A stretch of 64,000 nucleotides of DNA, from positions 62,001 through 126,000 of the forward strand of contig JAYJMM010000087.1 in assembly GCA_037349105.1 (NCBI GenBank), written 5' to 3'. Below the pieces are notes generated by a model, which had not been told where the DNA came from, did no database searches, and saw nothing but the letters and a program-made list of their open reading frames with translations. Every line of letters starts with the position of its first letter. Within the stretch, counting starts at the first letter, position 1. Both the position numbers and the translations under genes were made by a program. Source of the stretch: Limnomonas spitsbergensis (taxonomy: Eukaryota; Chlorophyta; Chlorophyceae; Chlamydomonadales). Positions 23,501 through 35,500 of this stretch are shown piece by piece.

Positions 23501-26500
23501 TTGGCTTTATTTCTTGAATGTCGTTTTTCACATTATTTCTTCCCCCCCCTGTAGGTGGATGAGGCGAGGGAGGTGGCGGCCCGCGAGCAGACCGAGGCCC
23601 GGGCCGAGCGCGAGGCCGCCACAGAGCGTCAGGCCGCCGCCGCCACCGCCGAGTCCCGGGCCTCGATCGCCCGAGCATCTGCCGAGGCTGTCATCAAGAC
23701 GTTGTCGGCGACCGAGGGGGCCCTCGCCAGCCGCGAGGCGAGCCTGCACCAGGCCTGGAAGAAGATGCGGGAGACGACGGCAGAGCTGCGGGGAGGTGCC
23801 GAGGCTGCCGCTGCCACCCTGAGTGTCAGGCTGGGCAGCCAGCAGGGGATAGGGACTGGTAGATCTGGGGGAGCGGCTGTGAGAAGTTTAGACGGGGCTC
23901 AGGGGTTGGCAGGCCCCCGGGCGACTGGCAGGAGCCAGCTTGCTGTGCAGAGGCCCGCCAGCCCAGGTCTGGGGGGCGGGCGGGAGTGCCGGCATATGGG
24001 GGGGGCGACAGATAAGGGTGAAAGCGACGGGGCGTTTTTGGAGGAGGTGGGCGCGTTGCTCAGGGAGGCACTGGCTGGCTCCGGAGCCGATGCAGCTGCC
24101 TGGAAGCTGCTCGATGCTCCCCCTGGAGGAGGGGGGAGAGAGACGGCTTGGGGTGGCGGAGAAACGGCCGGTGGCGGAGGTTCTTCTTCGTCGGCATTGC
24201 TGCTGCTAGAGACAGCGGCGGCGGCGGCTGGCCCGGCCGGCCTGCCGTTGCAGGGTGCGTTGGATGCGCTTGAGCGGCGACGGGCGGAGCAGTTGCGGCG
24301 TGAGGGCGCGCTCCAGGTGGGTGTGCATCTGATGTACGGGTAGCTGGTTATAGCTGATTCATGTAGCTGAATTGCAGCTGAGACATGTAGCTGAATTGCA
24401 GCTGAGGCATGTAGCTGAATTGTAGCTGCAGCGTGAGGGCGCGGTACAGGTGGGTGTGCATCTGATGTACTGGTAAGTGGTAACTGGTTGTAGCTGAGGC
24501 ACGTAGCTGAATTTCAGCTGAGACATGTAGTTGAATTGTAGCTGCGGCGTGAGGGCCCGCTCCAGGTAGGTGTGCATCTGATAAAGTGGTTGTAGCTGAG
24601 GCATGTAGCTGAATTGTAGTGGAGGCATGTAGATGAATTGTAGCTGAGGCGTGAGGGCACGCTGCAGGTCTGTGTGCATCTGAAGTACTGAAGTACTGGT
24701 TGTAGCCGAGGCATGTAGCTCTGCTGTAGCTTAATTGTAGCTGAATTGTAGCTGATGCATCCTCGATCAAACGCTGTTGCAGGTGGCGGCGCTGCATCTT
24801 GAAACGCGTCTGGCAGCAGTGGCCGCGGCCGCAGCCTCGGTCGCCGCGGCCCGGCGCGACGCAGCGGCGGCGCTGGAGCAGGCCGGGGAGGCCGCGAGGG
24901 AGGCGGAGGCGGAGCAGGTGCTGCTGGCGTGTCAAAGGGAGGAGCTGGAGGGGGTGGCGGAGGTGCTGGCTCAGGAGAGGGACTCGTTGGCGGAGCTGGC
25001 GGCCAGCCTGGAGGTATGGAAGTGGTGTGGAGTTTTTTCTTTCCTAAGTAGGGATCAGGGCATTTTGTGAGGGTTCAGGTTTCGGTAGGCCAGCAGCCAG
25101 GGTGGCGGAGCTAGCGGCCAGCCTGGAGGGGGTGTATATGAGGATGGTGGGTTATAGAGGAGGTGGGTTATAGGAGGATGGCGAAGATTTTTACATTATG
25201 GGGTTTAAGGTTATAGGGTTAAGCGGTTCACTGATTTTAGGGTTCAGGGTTCACTATGCAGTTCACGTTGCTGGCAGCCAGCCTAAAAAAAGTGCCAATT
25301 TTTTGTTTTGTTTTTTATTGGGATTTACTAGACGGTACCGGTACTGGTGAGCAATTATGCATATTGTTGGAGGTGGGTGCGAGACTGCAGGGAATGCAGT
25401 TAAGGGAGCTGGGAGGGTTAAGGTTTAAGAGTAGGTTAACCACCGACCCGGGCCGTATAATAACGAGATAATAGGGGCAGGAGGTGCTGTTTCTCACAAG
25501 ATACCTGCAAGATACTGGCATCGTCTTTTAATGAGGGACATGGAATCGCAGCCATCGCCATGGCTGCATTGACATCAGGTTCTGCGTCTCGAGGTCGCTG
25601 CAAAAAGAAGCATTTTAAAAACGGGCAATCAACATTTCCCCTGCTCCTGACAAGGTCCCTTCAAAGCCTTGGGAAGCGGATCCGGCAAAAGATTGAAATC
25701 TAGCTCCATGTCATCAGCAGCAGCATCATCTGATGGCCGGGAATCATTTGTATGTGCCGGGATGCCATATCCAGTATCGTGCATTCCTGCATTCATTGAT
25801 GGATCCGACATGCAAGCGAGATGAGCGCTGAGAATCGATACAAGCTGATGTCACTATCGATCGGCATCGCTTGAATCTGAACCCCAGCCGAATACCCCTG
25901 GCCTACGGTCTTGCCTTGCAGCATGCCGTATCAATACGGTGCACCACCAGCGAGTTCAATAAACAAGAACAATGTCAGGATTCGAAGCATCTACCCGGGT
26001 TTTTAACATGCCAAGAGGCTTTGCTCGATCCGTCCCTGCCCACTTCGTCGCCGCCCGTGGGATTTGGTGTTTTTGACCGGTTGCAGAGGTCCTTGGGGTT
26101 TTAAAACTAGGGTTTGGCGTTCTGGGCTAAGTAGGCTAGCGACCAGCATTCAAGCTGGCTCCGCATCTTGGAGGAATTTCGAGAAGCTGTGGAGCAGCTG
26201 GCTGGTGTGTTGGTAAGAAAGAACGAAAACTACGCCCCGTGGGGGGCGTGAGAGTTAAGGAAACAGCGCAGCCTGGGCCGAAGCCACATCCGCGCCGTTA
26301 CCGTGAGTGTTGGTAGGTGTTGGTGTTGGTGTTGGGTGCGTTTGAGGAGGTATGGACAGTGATGTACGCAGCAGTGGGTTGGACGATAATCAGAGCATGG
26401 TAGTCAATGTGCCTTTCCTGGTCCTGCTCGCCTTTTCTCAGCTGTCGACGAGGGCCACAAGAGGACCACCTGGGCTGTTTTTCTGTCTTTGCATACCGGT

Positions 26501-29500
26501 GTAAGTTTTTTTCTAGGGTTGGGCAGCCAGGCTATTTTTTTATTTTTAGTAGCCCCACACTTTCTTAATTTCAAGCAAAAGAAACACAGACACAATCGTT
26601 TCAAACAGGCTTCAAACAGGTGCTGACAGTTACACGCTGTTACAAAGACATCATGGAGGACATCAGCACTGTGCAGTTGCACTTCTATTCAGACAACATT
26701 CAAGCAGTTACGCCATAATGCAGGACTCATTCGAGCAATTACGGTTTTATGTTGTCCTGCTGGTCACCGTAGCTATTGCGTAGGCCTACCCAGTACCAGG
26801 GATGAACAGGCGCCTTCTTCATTCCACACCTCACATCCCTCCACACACATCCCTTCTGCCTTCACACGTATCCCCCCTACCCTCCACACTTATTTCCCCT
26901 CCCACACTTATCCAACATCTTAGGCAAAGAGTGAAGATGTGCATGGCCAGGAGGGTGCCCTCTCAGACGCCTGGTCCCCATCACACACATCCCCGCCTCC
27001 CTTCACACTTATCCCTCCCTCCTTTCACATTTATCCCCCCTCCCTTCACACGTATCCAACATCTTAGGCAAAGAGTGAAGATGTGCATGGCCAGGAGGGT
27101 GCCCTCTCAGACGCCTGGTCCCCTTCACACCTACCCCCGCCTCCCTTCACACTTATCCCTCCCTTCCTTCACACTTATCCCCCCTCCCTCCACACTTATC
27201 CAACATCTTAGGCAAAGAGTGAAGATGTGCATGGCCAGGAGGGTGCCCTCTCAGACGCCTGGTCGGAGCTTTCCAGGATGCGGTCTGACCTACAGCAGGC
27301 CGCCTCTTCTGGCCGGATAGCGTTGGAGGAGGAAGCGCACAGTCACAGGTGTGGAATACTGGAATAGTGTGGGGATGTGTAGATTTGTAAGTGTGGGGGT
27401 GAGTGTGGTTTGGTGTGGTTAGGAGTAAGAAGATACGGTCTGACCTACAGCAGGCCGCCTCTTCAGGCAGGATAGCTCTGGAGGAGAAGCGCACAGTCAC
27501 AGGTGTGGAGTAGTGTGGATATGTGAAGTGTGAATAGGGGGACCGTATGAAAAGTAATTTCCCACCAATCCTCAATGAATCACCAATCCTCAATATGATT
27601 TGCCAGGGCTTCCCTATCCTGCCTAGAGGAGCAAGCGGCGCGGCAGAACTGACCTGGAAAAACATAAGAAACATACAAACAATGAGCATGAAAATGATAT
27701 GTGACCACACCGTGGCGTATTTCACTACCACTGACTGTTCCACACTGCACTGCCACCAATAGATCCACACTGTTCCACACTGCACTGTCCCCAATAGATC
27801 CACACTGCTCCACAGTTCACTTCCACCAATAGATCCACACTGTTCCACACTTCACTGTCACCAATAGATCCACACTGTTCCACACTTCACTGTCACCAAT
27901 AGATCCACACTACTCCACACTTCACTGCCACCAATAGATCCACACTGTTTCATCAGGGACTCCCTGGCCCGTCTGGAGGAGCAGCTTAAGTCGGAGCTGG
28001 AGGCGGAGGTAGGGGAGAAGCAACAGGCAGCTGCTGAACAACAGCATCTTAATGAACAACGGTTGCAGGCAGCTGAGCAGGCGCTGAGTTGTGGCAAGGA
28101 GGAGCTGAAGGCTGCACAGGTGGGGTGTTATGTATGTATGTATGTATGTATGTATGTATGTATGTATGTATGTATGTATGTATGTATGTATGTATGTATG
28201 TATGTATGTGTGGTGTCTGGGGGGCTGTGTGTGTGCATGTGCGTGTGTGTACAGCAGGAAGGGAGCAAAAGGGGGAGCAGGAGGAGCGACTCCAGGCCGC
28301 TCTGACTGAGCGCAATGACTGTTGATGTCACACTCCCGCTTGGGATGCTCAGATGTTCCCTCCCGGGAGATCCCCTTAACCCTAAACCCTAAACCCTAAA
28401 CCCTCCGGTACTTCTCTGAAGGCCGCTCTGACTGAGCGTGATGACTTTTATGTCACTCTCCCGCTAGTGATGCTCATATATTCTCCCCCTCTGAAGGCCG
28501 CTCGGACTGAGTGGTAGGAGGAGGGCTTCACCTTGGCCACCTGGGCCACCCCACTACCAGACAATCTTTGCCACCCTGGCAGATGTCACTCTTTTCCTCC
28601 CTGGTTACCCTCGGCCGGCCGCCCTGGCCGAGCAGGCCAACCCGGCCGCACTAGCCGAGTGGGATGAGGGGGGCTTCACCTCGGGGCCACCCATGGGATG
28701 AAAGAAAGAAAGCTACGGCCCGTGGGAGGCGATAGAGTTAAGGAAACAGCGCAGCCTGAGCCGCAGCCACATCCGCGCCGTTACCGTACCCATAGGGCGA
28801 TACTTATTTCCCCTCCCCTGCCTGGTGTTCTTTGCTCGATGAGGCCTCCCTGGCCCCTGCCTGGTGTTCTTTGCTCGATGAGACCTCCCTGGCCCCTGCC
28901 TGGTGTTCTTTGCTCGATGAGACCTCCCTGGCCCCTGCCTGGTGTTCTTTGCTCGATGAGGCCTCCCTGGCCCCTGCCTGGTGTTCTTTGCTCGATGAGA
29001 CCTCCCTGGCCCCTGCCTGGTGTTCTTTGCTCGATGAGGCCTCCCTGGCCCCTGCCTGATGTTCTTTGCTCGATGAGGCCTCCCTGGCCCCTGCCTGGTG
29101 TTCTTTGCTCGATGAGGCCTCCCTGGCCCCTGCCTGTTTTTTTTTGCTCGATGAGGCCTCCCTGGCCCCTGCCTGGTGTTCTTTGCTCGATGAGACCTCC
29201 CTGGCCCCTGCCTGGTGTTCTTTGCTCGATGAGGCCTCCCTGGCCCCTGCCTGGTGTTCTTTGCTCGATGAGGCCTCCCTGGCCCCTGCCTGGTGTTCTT
29301 TGCTCGATGAGGCCTCCCTGGCCCCTGCCTGGTGTTCTTTGCTCGATGAGACCTCCCTGGCCCTTGCCTGGTGTTCTTTGCTCGATGAGACCTCCCTGGC
29401 CCCTGCCTGGTGTTCTTTGCTCGATGAGGCCTCCCTGGCCCCTGCCTGGTGTTCTTTGCTCGATGAGACCTCCCTGGCCCCTGCCTGGTGTTCTTTGCTC

Positions 29501-32500
29501 GATGAGGCCTCCCTGGCCCCTGCCTGATGTTCTTTGCTCGATGAGGCCTCCCTGGCCCCTGCCTGGTGTTCTTTGCTCGATGAGGCCTCCCTGGCCCCTG
29601 CCTGTTTTTTTTTTGCTCGATGAGGCCTCCCTGGCCCCTGCCTGGTGTTCTTTGCTAGATGAGACCTCCCTGGCCCCTGCCTGGTGTTCTTTGCTCGATG
29701 AGGCCTCCCTGGCCCCTGCCTGGTGTTCTTTGCTCGATGAGGCCTCCCTGGCCCCTGCCTGGTGTTCTTTGCTCGATGAGGCCTCCCTGGCCCCTGCCTG
29801 GTGTTCTTTGCTCGATGAGGCCTCCCTGGCCCCTACCTGTTTTTTTTGCTCGATGAGGCCTCCCTGGCCCCTGCCTGATGTTCTTTGCTCGATGAGGCCT
29901 CCCTGGCCCCTGCCTGGTGTTCTTACTAGATGAGACCTCCCTGGCCCCTGCCTGGTGTTCTTTGCTCGATGAGACCCACCTGGCCCCTGCCTGGTGTTCT
30001 TAGCTCGATGAGGCCTCCCTGGCCCCTGCCTGATGTTCTTTGCTCGATGAGGCCTCCCTGGCCCCTGCCTGGTGTTCTTTGCTCGATGAGGCCTCCCTGG
30101 CCCCTGCCTGTTTTTTTTTGCTCGATGAGGCCTCCCTGGCCCCTGCCTGGTGTTCTTTGCTCGATGAGACCTCCCTGGCCCCTGCCTGGTGTTCTTTGCT
30201 CGATGAGGCCTCCCTGGCCCCTGCCTGGTGTTCTTTGCTCGATGAGGCCTCCCTGGCCCCTGCCTGGTGTTCTTTGCTCGATGAGGCCTCCCTGGCCCCT
30301 GCCTGGTGTTCTTTGCTCGATGAGGCCTCCCTGGCCCCTGCCTGTTTTTTTTTGCTCGATGAGGCCTCCCTGGCCCGTCTGGTGTTCTTTGCTCGATGAG
30401 ACCTCCCTGGCCCCTGCCTGGTGTTCTTTGCTCGACGAGGCCTCCCTGGCCCCTGCCTGGTGTTCTTTGCTCGATGAGGCCTCCCTGGCCCCTGCCTGGT
30501 GTTCTTTGCTCGATGAGGCCTCCCTGGCCCCTGCCTGGTGTTCTTTGCTCGATGAGACCTCCCTGGCCCCTGTCTGGTGTTCTTTGCTCGATGAGGCCTC
30601 CCTGGCCCCTGCCTGGTGTTCTTTGCTCGATGAGGCCTCCCTGGCCCCTGTCTGGTGTTCTTTGCTCGATGAGACCTCCCTGGCCCCTGCCTGGTGTTCT
30701 TTGCTCGATGAGGCCTCCCTGGCCCCTGCCTGATGTTCTTTGCTCGATGAGGCCTCCCTGGCCCCTGCCTGGTGTTCTTTGCTCGATGAGGCCTCCCTGG
30801 CCCCTGCCTGTTTTTTTTTGCTCGATGAGGCCTCCCTGGCCCCTGCCTGGTGTTCTTTGCTCGATGAGACCTCCCTGGCCCCTGCCTGGTGTTCTTTGCT
30901 CGATGAGGCCTCCCTGGCCGAGTGGGTGGCGCACCTTCAGGCGGCACTGGCTGAGCATGAGGTGCACACCTTCACCTTGGCTTACCTCAGCTGCCCTGAA
31001 CACTAAACCTCAAACCCTTTACCTTAGCCACCTCAGGTGCCCTAAACGAAAACAATCTCTCGCTGGTACTTGATCTCAAACAGGCCTCTCCAGCCATGCG
31101 GGTTGGGGAGCACCTTCAGGCCACACCGTCCGAGCGGGAGGAGAAGCGCCTTCAGGCCGCAAAAGCAGCTCCTTTATGTGAACCACCACCACCACCCTTT
31201 GTGCTAACCGTTCCCCTCCCGGGTGCCTTGCCCCCCTGATGGTGGACATGTCCAAACAGGAGGAGCACCTTCAAGCGACACTAGCTGAGCATGAGGGCTG
31301 TCTCTGTGACCCCCCCTTTGTGCTAACCGTTCCCCTCCCGGGTGCCTTGCCCCCCTGATGGTGGACATGTCCAAACAGGAGGAGCCCCTTCATGCGACAC
31401 TAGCTGAGCATGAGGGCTGTCTCTGTGACCCCCCCTTTGTGCTAACCGTTCCCCTCCCGGGTGCCTTGCCCCCCTGATGGCGGACATGTCCAAACAGGAG
31501 GAGCCCCTTCATGCGACACTAGCTGAGCATGAGGGCTGTCTCTGTGACCCCCCCTTTGTGCTAACCGTTCCCCTCCCGGGTGCCTTGCCCCCCTGATGGT
31601 GGACATGTCCAAACAGGAGGAGCCCCTTCATGCGACACTAGCTGAGCATGAGGGCTGTCTCTGTGACCCCCCCTTTGTGCTAACCGTTCCCCTCCCGGGT
31701 GCCTTGCCCCCCTGATGGCGGACATGTCCAAACAGGAGGAGCCCCTTCATGCGACACTAGCTGAGCATGAGGGCTGTCTCTGTGACCCCCCCTTTGTGCT
31801 AACCGTTCCCCTCCCGGGTGCCTTGCCCCCCTGATGGCGGACATGTCCAAACAGGAGGAGCCCCTTCATGCGACACTAGCTGAGCATGAGGGCTGTCTCT
31901 GTGACCCCCCCTTTGTGCTAACCGTTCCCCTCCCGGGTGCCTTGCCCCCCTGATGGTGGACATGTCCAAACAGGAGGAGCCCCTTCATGCGACACTAGCT
32001 GAGCATGAGGGCTGTCTCTGTGACCCCCCCTTTGTGCTAACCGTTCCCCTCCCGGGTGCCTTGCCCCCCTGATGGCGGACATGTCCAAACAGGAGGAGCC
32101 CCTTCATGCGACACTAGCTGAGCATGAGGGCTGTCTCTGTGACCCCCCCTTTGTGCTAACCGTTCCCCTCCCGGGTGCCTTGCCCCCCTGATGGCGGACA
32201 TGTCCAAACAGGAGGAGCACCTTCATGCGACACTAGCTGAGCATGAGGGCTGTCTCTGTGACCCCCCCTTTGTGCTAACCGTTCCCCTCCCGGGTGCCTT
32301 GCCCCCCTGATGGCGGACATGTCCAAACAGGAGGAGCCCCTTCATGCGACACTAGCTGAGCATGAGGGCTGTCTCTGTGACCCCCCCTTTGTGCTAACCG
32401 TTCCCCTCCCGGGTGCCTTGCCCCCCTGATGGTGGACATGTCCAAACAGGAGGAGCCCCTTCATGCGACACTAGCTGAGCATGAGGGCTGTCTCTGTGAC

Positions 32501-35500
32501 CCCCCCTTTGTGCTAACCGTTCCCCTCCCGGGTGCCTTGCCCCCCTGATGGCGGACATGTCCAAACAGGAGGAGCCCCTTCATGCGACACTAGCTGAGCA
32601 TGAGGGCTGTCTCTGTGACCCCCCCTTTGTGCTAACCGTTCCCCTCCCGGGTGCCTTGCCCCCCTGATGGCGGACATGTCCAAACAGGAGGAGCCCCTTC
32701 ATGCGACACTAGCTGAGCATGAGGGCTGTCTCTGTGACCCCCCCTTTGTGCTAACCGTTCCCCTCCCGGGTGCCTTGCCCCCCTGATGGCGGACATGTCC
32801 AAACAGGAGGAGCACCTTCATGCGACACTAGCTGAGCATGAGGGCTGTCTCTGTGACCCCCCCTTTGTGCTAACCGTTCCCCTCCCGGGTGCCTTGCCCC
32901 CCTGATGGCGGACATGTCCAAACAGGAGGAGCACCTTCAAGCGGCACTCTGGCTGAGCGGGAGAGGCGCCCCCTGCTGTACAAAAGGAGCTCCCCAACGT
33001 TTAACCCCCTCCCCTGTGTGCTCACCCGTTCCTGCCCTGGTGCTACCCACCTGAAGGCTGCCCTGGCCGAGCAAAGGAGCGCCTCAAGGCCTGACTCTGG
33101 CTGAGCGGAAGGAGCACCTCAATCTCGGCCAAGCGTGATGTCCTTTAGTTGAATTCACTTTGCCCCCCTGAAGGCCGCCCTGGCAGAGCAAGAGGAACAC
33201 CTCCATCTGGGCCGATCGTGGTGCCGGTATCCTTTTTATTTTACTGTTACCTTGCTTTCCCCCCTGAAGGCCGCCCTGGCCGAGCAGGAGGAGCAGCTCC
33301 GGGCTGCCCTGGCTGAGCGGGAGGAGCGCCTTCCAGTGGCCCTAGCTGAGGGAAAAGGAGCTTCTCAATTTAATTCGCTTTTGTTTTCCCCCCTGAAGGC
33401 CGCCCTGGCCGAGCAGGAGGAGCAGCTACAGGCCGCTCTGGCTGAGCGGGAGGAGCGCCTGCATGCGGCAGTGGCTGAGCGGGAGCAGCTGATGCAGGCG
33501 GCACTGGCCGAGCGTGAGGCGCAGCTGCAGGCAGAGCAGCAGCGGTGAGCTTATTATTGCGCATGTCAGCTACGCTTCAGCTATGCTTATTATTGGCCTG
33601 TTCTACTACGCTTCAGCTATGCTTATTATTGGCCTGTTCAGCTACGCTTCAGCTATGCTTTAGCTACGCTTCAGCTACATTGCAGGCAGAGCAGCGACGG
33701 TGAGCCTACTCCGGAACACACTGCCGCTTATTATTGCGCATTTCAGCTACGCTTCAGCTACAATGCAGCTACAGTGCAGCTATGCTTCAGCTACAATGCA
33801 GCTACGCTGGAGCCGCACTTCAGCTACATGTCAGCTTTGATTCAGCTTCGCCTCAGTTATGCTTCAGCTACATTCCAGCCTGCGGCTGATGGGGTCGGGT
33901 GCGGCACGTCTCGTTATTTGGGCCACAACGGCCATGGGCTGGTCAATGTTTGGTAAGAAAGAATGAAAACTACGCCCCGCAGGGGCGTGAGGGTTAAGGA
34001 AACAGTGCGGCCAGGGCCTAGGCTGGTCAATGTTTGGTACCCACTGGCCCAGTGATGGCTGCTCCCCCCCCCCCAAAAAAAAGCTATTTCAGGGCTAAGG
34101 GTTGGCATATCTTGTTCTTAAACCCTTGGGCCAGAAAACCTCCACCCGGCCGCCTCGTTTAGCTGTTTTAGGGTGCAGGGTTTAGGTTTGGCAAATCAAG
34201 ACCCTAAACCCTGAAGCCTAAAACACTAAAACCTTACCCGCAAAGCTGGTTAGTAAAGCTGGTATGCTCCGTATCTGCCCCCTATGGTCCCTGACTGCGG
34301 CAGCTGCAGGCGGAGAGCAGTCCGGCGGTAATTCTGCCACCCTCAAACAGAGGGTGGGAGGGTGGCAGAATGTCGCCAGACTTGAGGCTACAGTAGGGTC
34401 CCTCGAGCCTCACAACTCACGTCTTAATGTTTATGTTTAATTGTTTGTGTTTAATATTTTGTGTTTTCTGCTTATTTTAATTTTGTTTGCTTAATTGTTT
34501 TGTTTATTGTTTATTTTAATTGTTTATCTTTACTTTTTTTGTTTAATTGTTTATGCTTAATGTGGAATGTGTAAGTTAAAATTGTTTGTGCTGCTCTGTT
34601 GGGCAAGCCTCAGGTTTCAGCCTGAAACCCTTGATCATGCGCCTTGTGACCTTCCGACAGGCTTCAAACCTAAAAGCCTCCTAACGGCGCATTCCCAGCT
34701 TGAGTGTTCCGCTCGCCCCATGTTGCGGACCCTATGCATGCGGAGAGAATATATTCGATGCGAAAAGATAGGGTTTGCTAGCGCATGAGTGGTGTCTTTC
34801 ATTTCAATGTATTTCATGTAATGTCTTTCATTCTGCGGCCCATGCCTCATGGTGGACTGCAGGCCATTTAGTTATGTGCCCTCAAAGTTTCTTAACCACC
34901 TGTATTTCCTTGTTCGGCTACGTGTCCACCTCCGGCAGGCCGCCCCGCGGCCACCTAAGGCCCGATTGGGACCAAACCTGGACCGGCCTACAACCGGTGG
35001 GCCAAGCAAAGAGGCTGGTGCCACAAATAGGGCCGCCAGCCAGAGGCCGGAGTGTAGCTGACATGTAGCTGAGGCACGAAAAAAGAAATACCGTAAGGCA
35101 TTAACCCTGTCCCCTACAACAGGTACCGTAATGCATTGGTCATGCCGCAGGCTTGATGACTTGCCTTGAGACACCGTCCTCTTTTACCCTAAACCTAAAA
35201 CCCCGTGCCCTAAAGCCTGTACCCTATACCCTACACCCTACGCCTTACACCCTACACCCTGTGCCCTTAAGCACATACCCTAAACCCTGTGCCCTGCACC
35301 CTGCACCCTAAACTCTACACCCTACACCCTGTGCCCTAAAGCCTGTACCCTAATCCCTTGGCCATGCTCTGCAGGCTGGAGGGCCTGTCCTCGGAGACCA
35401 TCCCCTAAACCCTAACCTCTGTACCGTTAGTCCTGTACCCTAAATCCTAATCCCTTGGCCATGCTGCAGGCTGGAGGGCCTGTCTCAAGAGGTGCAGGAG

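Noticed and set aside
28698..29933. Plus-strand ORF of 411 codons (MRPPWPLPGVLCS repeats)
   Set aside because: Same array and same artefact; it does not join neighbouring exons in phase.
28781..31003. Minus-strand ORF of 740 codons with a 13-residue repeat (GLIEQRTPGRGQG)
   Set aside because: The 39-bp unit is a multiple of three and lacks stops in several frames on both strands. Frame changes occur where the unit has a poly-T indel, and no start or promoter context or non-repeat extension is seen.
31080..32950. 119-bp periodic array considered as a CRISPR-like array
   Set aside because: Units are contiguous tandem copies without unique spacers, in a eukaryotic intron. The variation is point changes at a few sites.
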